Assembly: GCA_036873755.1 (NCBI GenBank)
Contig: JAVTVY010019008.1
Location: forward strand, 19,663-83,662
Direction: 5' to 3'
Length of the DNA: 64,000 nucleotides
Source: Hanleya hanleyi
Lineage: Eukaryota; Mollusca; Polyplacophora; Lepidopleurida; Hanleyidae
Shown: one piece after another, positions 57,001-64,000 of the stretch
How positions within the stretch are numbered: position 1 is the first letter of the stretch
Layout of the letters: the number at the start of each line of letters is the position of its first letter
The notes under the pieces: generated by a model
Told to the model about the DNA's origin: nothing
What the model saw: the letters and a program-made list of their open reading frames with translations, nothing else
The model's database searches: none
Position numbers and translations under genes: made by a program

Positions 57001-58800
57001 AAAATCGAATTATGACTATTTTTATCATAATCATTCCTGATACCACTATTAGACTCATCATCATCACGATTATCTTCATCCTAATCACTCCTCAAACCAC
57101 TATTATACTCATCATCATCATGATTATCTTTGTCTCAATCAATCCTGATAACACTTTTATACCCACCGCCATTACGATTACTGGTACCTTCATTCCAGTC
57201 ACTCTTGCTACTATCATCATGATCATCTTCATCCTAATCACTCTCGCTACCACCATTAGATCCACTATCATCATGATTATCTTCGCCCTAATCACTCCTG
57301 CTACCACTATTAGATCCATCATCACCATGATTATCTTCGCCCTAATCACTCCTGCTACCACTATTAGATCCATCATCATCATGATTAACTTCGTCCTAAT
57401 CACTCCTGCTACCACTATTAGATCCATCATCATCATGATTAACTTCGTCCTAATCACTCCTGCTACCACTATTAGATCCATCATCACCATGATTATCTTC
57501 GCCCTAATCACTCCTGCTACCACTATTAGATCCATCATCATCATGATTAACTTCGTCCTAATCACTCCTGCTACCACTATTAGACCCATTATCATCATGA
57601 TTATCTTCGTCCTAATCATTCTCGCTACCACTATTATACCCATCATCATCATGATTATCTTCGTCCTAATCACTCCTGCTACCACTATTAGACCCACTAT
57701 CATCATGATTATATTCATCCCAATCACTCCTGCTACCACTATTAGATCCATCATCATCATGATTAACTTCGTCCTAATCACTCCTGCTACCACTATTAGA
57801 TCCATTATCATCATGATTATCTTCGTCCTAATCACTCCTGCTACCACTATTAGATCCATCATCACCATGATTATCTTCGCCCTAATCACTCCTGCTACCA
57901 CTATTAGATCCATCATCATCATGATTAACTTCGTCCTAATCACTCCTGCTACCACTATTAGATCCACTATCATCATGATTATATTCATCCTAATCACTCC
58001 TGCTACCACTATTAGATCCATCATCATCATGATTAACTTCGTCCTAATCACTCCTGCTACCACTATTAGATCCATTATCATCATGATTATCTTCGTCCTA
58101 ATCACTCCTGCTACCACTATTAGATCCATCATCACCATAATTATCTTCGCCCTAATCACTCCTGCTACCACTATTAGATCCATCATCATCATGATTAACT
58201 TCGTCCTAATCACTCCTGCTACCACTATTAGATCCATCATCATCATGATTAACTTCGTCCTAATCACTCCTGCTACCACTATTAGATCCATCATCACCAT
58301 AATTATCTTCGCCCTAATCACTCCTGCTACCAATATTAGATCCATCATCATCATGATTAACTTCGTCCTAATCACTCCTGCTACCACTATTAGATTCATT
58401 ATCATCATGATTATCTTCGTCCTAATCACTCCTGCTACCACTATTAGATCCATCATCATCATGATTAACTTCGTCCTAATCACTCCTGCTACCACTATTA
58501 GATCCATCATCATCATGATTATCTTCGTCCCAATCACTTCTGCTACCACTATTAGACCCACTATCATCATGATTATCTTCGTCCTAATCACTCCTGCTAC
58601 CACGATTAGATCCATCATCATCATGATTATCTTCGTCCCAATCACTTCTGCTATCACTATTAGACCCATCATCATCATGATTAACTTCGCCCTAATCACT
58701 CCTGCCACCACTATTAGACCCACTATCATCTTGATTATCTTCGTCCTAATCACTCCTGCTACCACTATTAGACCCATCATCATCATGATTATATTCGTCC
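57001..58800 (+). repeat. 54-bp minisatellite array
   Basis: About 30 units of CCTAATCACTCCTGCTACCA + CTATTAGATCCATCATCATC + ATGATTA(A/T)CTTCG. The unit length is a multiple of three and contains no stop in one frame of each strand, giving 634- and 575-codon open frames with an (ITPATTIRSIIIMI) pattern. These have no start context, splice sites or complexity, so they are not genes. The first ~190 bp are more diverged. Confidence 0.95.
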
Positions 58801-59285
58801 TAATCACTCCTGCTACCACCTATCATCATCATTATTATCTTCGTCCTAACAATCATCCCTGCTACCATTATTTTACCCATCATACTAATGATTATCTTCG
58901 TCCTAATCAATCCTGATATCACTATTACAGCCACCGTCATCATGATTATCTTCGACCTACTCATTCTCGCTACCCCCATTAGACCCATCATCATCATGAT
59001 TATCTTCATCCTAATCATTTTCGCTACGGTCCCCATTATTATACCCATCATCATCGTGATTATCTTCGCCCTGATCACTCCTGATCTCACTATTATACCC
59101 ACCCGCCATCATGATTATCTTCGTCCTAATCACTCCTGATACCACTTGTAGACTCATCATCATGATGATTATCTTCTTCCTAATCAGTTTCGCTACCACT
59201 ATTATGCCCATTATCATCATGATTATCTTCGTCTGAATCACTCCTGATACGACTACTATATCCACCGCCATATTGATTACCTACG
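58760..59285 (+). repeat. Diverged satellite block, duplicated at 61505-62030
   Basis: Heterogeneous relatives of the unit (TTCGCTACGGTCCCC, ACCCACCCGCCATCATG). Nearly identical, in order and orientation, to 61505-62030 at an offset of 2,745 bp. Confidence 0.85.
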
Positions 59286-60692
59286 TCCTAATCACTCCTG
59301 CTACCACTATTAGACCTATCGCCATTATCTTCATCCTAATAACTCCTGCTACCACTATTAGACCTATCGTCATTATCTTCATCCTAATCACTCCTGCTAC
59401 CACTATTAGACCTATCGTCATTATCTTCATCCTAATGACTCCTGCTACCACTATTAGACCTATCGCCATTATCTTCATCCTAATCACTCCTGCTACCACT
59501 ATTAGACCTATCGTCATTATCTTCATCCTAATCACTCCTGCTACCACTATTAGACCTATCGTCATTATCTTCATCCTAATCACTCCTGCTACCACTATTA
59601 GACCTATCGCCATTATCTTCATCCTAATAACTCCTGCTACCACTATTAGACCTATCGCCATTATCTTCATCCTAATCACTCCTGCTACCACTATTAGACC
59701 TATCGCCATTATCTTCATCCTAATCACACCTGCTACCACTATTAGACCTATCGTCATTATCTTCATCCTAAGCACTCCTGCTACCACTATTAGACCTATC
59801 GCCATTATCTTCATCCTAATCACTCCTGCTACCACTATTAGACCTATCGTCATTATCTTCATCCTAATCCCTCCTGCTACCACTATTAGACCTATCGCCA
59901 TTATCTTCTTCCTAATCACTCCTGCTACCACTATTAGACCTATCGTCACTATCTTCATCCTAATCACTCCTGCTACCACTATTAGACCTGTCGTCATTAT
60001 CTTCATCCTAATCACTCCTGCTACCACTATTAGACCTATCGCCATTATCTTCATCCTAATCACTCCTGCTACCACTATTAGACCTATCGTCCCTATCTTC
60101 ATCCTAATCACTCCTGCTACCACTATTAGACCTGTCGTCATTATCTTCATCCTAATCACTCCTGCTACCACTATTAGACCTATCGCCATTATCTTCATCC
60201 TAATCACTCCTGCTACCACTATTAGACCTATCGCTATTATCTTCATCCTAACCACCCCTGCTACCACTATTAGACCTATCGCCATTATCTTCATCCTAAT
60301 CACTCCTGCTACCACTATTAGACCTATCGCCATTATCTTCTTCCTAATCACTCCTGCTACCACTATTAGACCTATCGTCACTATCTTCATCCTAATCACT
60401 CCTGCTACCACTATTAGACCTATCGCCATTATCTTCATCTTAATCACTCCTGCTACCACTATTAGACCTATCGTCATTATCTTCATCCTAATCACTCCTG
60501 CTACCACTATTAGACCTATCGCCATTATCTTCATCCTAATCACTCCTGCTACCACTATTAGACCTATCGCCATTATCTTCATCCTAATCACTCCTGCTAC
60601 CACTATTAGACCTATCGTCATTATCTTCATCCTAAGCACTCCTGCTACCACTATTAGACCTATCGCCATTATCTTCTTCCTAATCCAATCTA
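59285..60692 (+). repeat. 48-bp minisatellite array
   Basis: About 29 units of CCTAATCACTCCTGCTACCA + CTATTAGACCTATCG(C/T)CATTATCTTCAT. The 16-residue open pattern on both strands (474 and 462 codons) is a repeat artefact. Confidence 0.95.
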
Positions 60693-61150
60693 ATTAAAAT
60701 TAAATCCTAACTGCTTCCCCATTTGGATATGTCGCTTGCAGGATCTAACCGGCTTGCAGTAACGCGCGTGTTGACCAATCCCGAGAGGTTTTCATAGTGC
60801 TTTGAAGGGAACGTAATGACAAGTGCTTTCTGGTTGGCTCAGCCGAAGCACACGCCAAGCTGTGGGGAAAATCTTTTGATGTTGCCGCCCTCCCGTCAGG
60901 TTGGCGCCATAATGTGGGGTAGAATGATGGAATCGTCCTTGGCGTAACATTGAGTTAACGCAGAGTCCATGAACCTATCCCCCCTGGCCGACTCAAGTAA
61001 AGTAGTTAAAATGCGGTCGTGATGTCATAAGACTATTAAATATTCATGAGCTGGGCGCTCCGAACACAAAATTCAATTGAAATCAGTAAGATCCTACATA
61101 GCGACATATACGATTGGGGAGCATTGATAGGATATTAATTTATTAAGATT
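60693..61150. other. Unique 458-bp segment interrupting the satellite
   Basis: Non-repetitive, higher G+C; no ORF, tRNA or terminal repeats recognised. The edges are AT-rich (AATTAAAATTAAAT and ATTAATTTATTAAG). Confidence 0.6.
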
Positions 61151-61505
61151 GTTCCTAATCACTCCTGCTACCACTATTAGACCTATCGTCATTATCTTCA
61201 TCCTAATCACTCCTGCTACCACTATTAGACCTATCGTCATTATCTTCATCCTAAGCACTCCTGCTACCACTATTAGACCTATCGTCATTATCTTCATCCT
61301 AATCACTCCTGCTACCACTATTAGACCTATCGCCATTATCTTCATCCTAAGCAGTCCTGCTACCACTATTAGACCTATCGTCATTATCTTCATCCTAACC
61401 ACCCCTGCTACCACTATTAGACCTATCGCCATTATCTTCATCCTAAGCAGTCCTGCTACCACTATTAGACCTATCGTCATTATCTTCATCCTAATCACTC
61501 CTGCT
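61151..61505 (+). repeat. 48-bp minisatellite array, second tract
   Basis: About seven units identical in type to 59285-60692. Confidence 0.9.
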
Positions 61506-62030
61506 ACCACTATTAGACCCATCATCATCATGGTTATATTCGTCCTAATCACTCCTGCTACCACCTATCATCATCATTATTATCTTCGTCCTAACAATCA
61601 TCCCTGCTACCTTTATTTTACCCATCATACTAATGATTATCTTCGTCCTAATCAATCCTGATATCACTATTACAGCCACCGTCATCATGATTATCTTCGA
61701 CCTACTCATTCTCGCTACCCCCATTAGACCCATCATCATCATGATTACCTTCATCGTAATCATTTTCGCTACGGTCCCCATTATTATACCCATCATCATC
61801 GTGATTATCTTCGCCCTGATCACTCCTGATCTCACTATTATACCCACCCGCCATCATGATTATCTTCGTCCTAATCACTCCTGATACCACTTGTAGACTC
61901 ATCATCATGATGATTATCTTCTTCCTAATCAGTTTCGCTACCACTATTATGCCCATTATCATCATGATTATCTTCGTCTGAATCATTCCTGATACGACTA
62001 CTATATCCACCGCCGTCTTGATTACCTTCG
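61505..62030 (+). repeat. Duplicate of the diverged block 58760-59285
   Basis: Same order of diverged units with a few substitutions (e.g. CTACCTTTATTTTACCC versus CTACCATTATTTTACCC). Confidence 0.85.
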
Positions 62031-62595
62031 TCCTAATCACTCCTGCTACCACTATTAGACCTATCGCCATTATCTTCATCCTAATCACTCCTGCTACCAC
62101 TATTAGACCTATCGTCATTATCTTCATCCTAATCACTCCTGCTACCACTATTAGACCTATCGTCATTATCTTCATCCTAACCACTCCTGCTACCACTATT
62201 AGACCCTTCGCCATTATCTTCATCCTAATCACTCCTGCTACCACTATTAGACCTATCGTGATTATCTTCATCCTAATCACTCCTGCTACCACTATTAGAC
62301 CTATGGTCATTATCTTCATCCTAATCACTCCTGCTACCACTATTAGACCTATCGTCATTATCTTCATCCTAATCACTCCTGCTACCACTATTAGACCTAT
62401 CGTCATTATCTTCATCCTAATCACTCCTGCTACCACTATTAGACCTATCGTCATCATCTTCATCCTAATCACTCCTGCTACCACTATTAGAACTATCGTC
62501 ATTATCTTCATCCTAATCACTCCTGCTACCACTATTAGACCTATCGTCATTATCTTCACCCTAATCACTCCTGCTACCACTATTAGACCCATCAT
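62030..62595 (+). repeat. 48-bp minisatellite array, third tract
   Basis: About 12 units of the 48-bp type, with variants such as CCCTTCGCC and CCTATGGTC. Confidence 0.9.
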
Positions 62596-64000
62596 CACCA
62601 TGATTATCTTCATTCTAATCAATCCTGATACCACGATTATACCCATCACCATGATTATCTTCGTTTTAATCACTCCTGCTATCACTAGTAGACACATCAT
62701 CATGACTATCTTCAACATATTCACTCCTGCTGCCACTATTATGCTCATAATCATCATGTTTATCTTCGTCCGAATCACTCCTGCTACCACTATTATCCCA
62801 GTATCATCATGCTTATCTTCGTTCTAATCACTCCTGCTACCACTATTAGACCTATCGTTATGATTATTTTCATCCTAATCACTCCTGATACCACTATTAT
62901 ACCCATCATCATCATGATTACCGTTGTTCTATTCACTCCTGCTACCACTATTAGACCAATAGTCATCATGATTATCTTCGTCCAAATCACTCCTGATAGC
63001 ATTATTACCCATCATCATCATGATTATAATCTTCGTCCTAATCACTCCAGCTACCACTATTAGACCCATCATCATCATGATTATCTTCGTCCTAATCACT
63101 TCTGCTACCACTATTATACCCATCATCATCATGATTATCTTCGTCCTAATCACTCTTGATACCACTATTAGACCAATCATCATCATGATCATCTTCATCC
63201 TAATCAATCCTGCTATCACTAGTGGACCTATCATGGTCATGATCATGATTATCTGTGTCCTCATCACTCTTGCTACCATTATTAGACACATCATCATGAT
63301 TATCTCAGTCCTAATCACTCCTGTTATCACTTTTAGACCCATCATCATCATGATTATCTTCGTCCTAATCACTCTTGATACCACTATTAGACCAATCATC
63401 ATCATGATCATCTTCATCCTAATCAATCCTGTTATCACTTTTAGACCCACCATCATCATGATCATCTTCATCCTAATCAATCCTGCTACCACTATTAGAC
63501 ACATCATCATCATGATTACCTTCGTCCTAATCACTCCTGCTACCACTATTAGACACATCATCATCATGATTACCTTCGTCCTAATCACTCCTGCTACCAC
63601 TATTAGACCCATCATCATCATGATTAACTTCGCCCTAATCATTCCTGCTACCACTATTAGACCTATCGTCATGATCTTCATCCTAATCACTCCTGCTACC
63701 ACTATTAGACCCATGATCATCTTCATTCTAATCAATCCTGATTACCACGATTAGACTCATCATCATGATTATCTTCGTTCTAGTCACTCCTGCTATCACT
63801 AGTAGACACGTCATCATGATTATCTTCAACGTAATCACTCCTGCTACCACTATTTGCCCCAGCACCATCATGATCATCTTCGTCCTAATTATTCCTGATA
63901 TCACTATTATACCCATCATCATCATGATTAGCGTTGTTCTATTCACTCCTGCTACCACTATTAGACCAATCGTAATCATGATTATCTTCGCCCAAATCAC
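62595..64000 (+). repeat. Mixed 48/54/57-bp minisatellite, continues past window
   Basis: Diverged units (TACCACTATTATACCCATCA, TCATCATGATTATCTTCGTC) with variable lengths, less homogeneous than the other tracts. Open frames of 244-362 codons here are repeat artefacts. Confidence 0.9.

Noticed and set aside
57012..58916. Open frames of 634 and 575 codons on opposite strands
   Set aside because: They follow the 54-bp minisatellite exactly, have a monotonous residue pattern and exist on both strands at once; no start context or introns.
59273..60697. Open frames of 474 and 462 codons
   Set aside because: Shadow of the 48-bp minisatellite, unit length divisible by three.

Overview
The window is animal nuclear DNA, most likely from a marine mollusc and perhaps a bivalve. 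The pointers are an intron-rich host gene, dense cut-and-paste and palindromic elements, DIRS-type tyrosine-recombinase retrotransposons, tandem-repeat elements with a terminal hairpin (the layout of bivalve 'pearl'/Helentron-associated elements), tRNA-headed SINEs and very long minisatellites. It is almost entirely accessory sequence around one recognisable host gene. The organism call is inference; no species can be named from the sequence alone.

Left end (1-8.6 kb): a virus-like or Polinton-like block. It has the C-terminal part of a family B DNA polymerase, a tRNA-Leu(UAA) gene 48 bp downstream, a three-finger C2H2 protein with its own TATA box and poly(A) signal, and a 447-codon orphan ORF on the minus strand. 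The orphan ORF lies between two arrays of one ~37-bp satellite that carries a GCCGCCATTTTGG core. Two copies of a terminal-repeat-like sequence ending TATACTACT (at 2.9 and 8.6 kb) match the ends of a complete 2.5-kb element at 12.5-15.1 kb that has ~500-bp inverted repeats and a near-perfect 6-bp target duplication.

8.6-31 kb: noncoding DNA with a SINE, the 2.5-kb inverted-repeat element, and a structurally complete but mutated DIRS retrotransposon (15.2-22.6 kb, minus strand: degraded gag, frameshifted RT/RNase H, truncated recombinase) with a foreign reverse-transcriptase fragment inside it. It is followed by a Helentron-like tandem element with 157-bp monomers, a 190-bp near-perfect palindrome and a TTAA-flanked 753-bp element.

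31.3-47.9 kb: a minus-strand leucine-rich-repeat gene of 11 coding exons. All exon phases fit and give a 510-aa protein that resembles LRRC58 but adds an N-terminal membrane segment. Its introns hold a second, internally deleted DIRS element, two Helentron-like elements, a TTAA-type element, a TIR element with a nested insertion, and a 655-bp palindrome.

48-56.5 kb: no convincing genes; degenerate repeats and retroposon tails. 56.7-64 kb: a minisatellite field built from 54-bp and 48-bp units, with a larger block duplicated 2,745 bp away. The long open frames there, on both strands, result from unit lengths divisible by three and are not genes.
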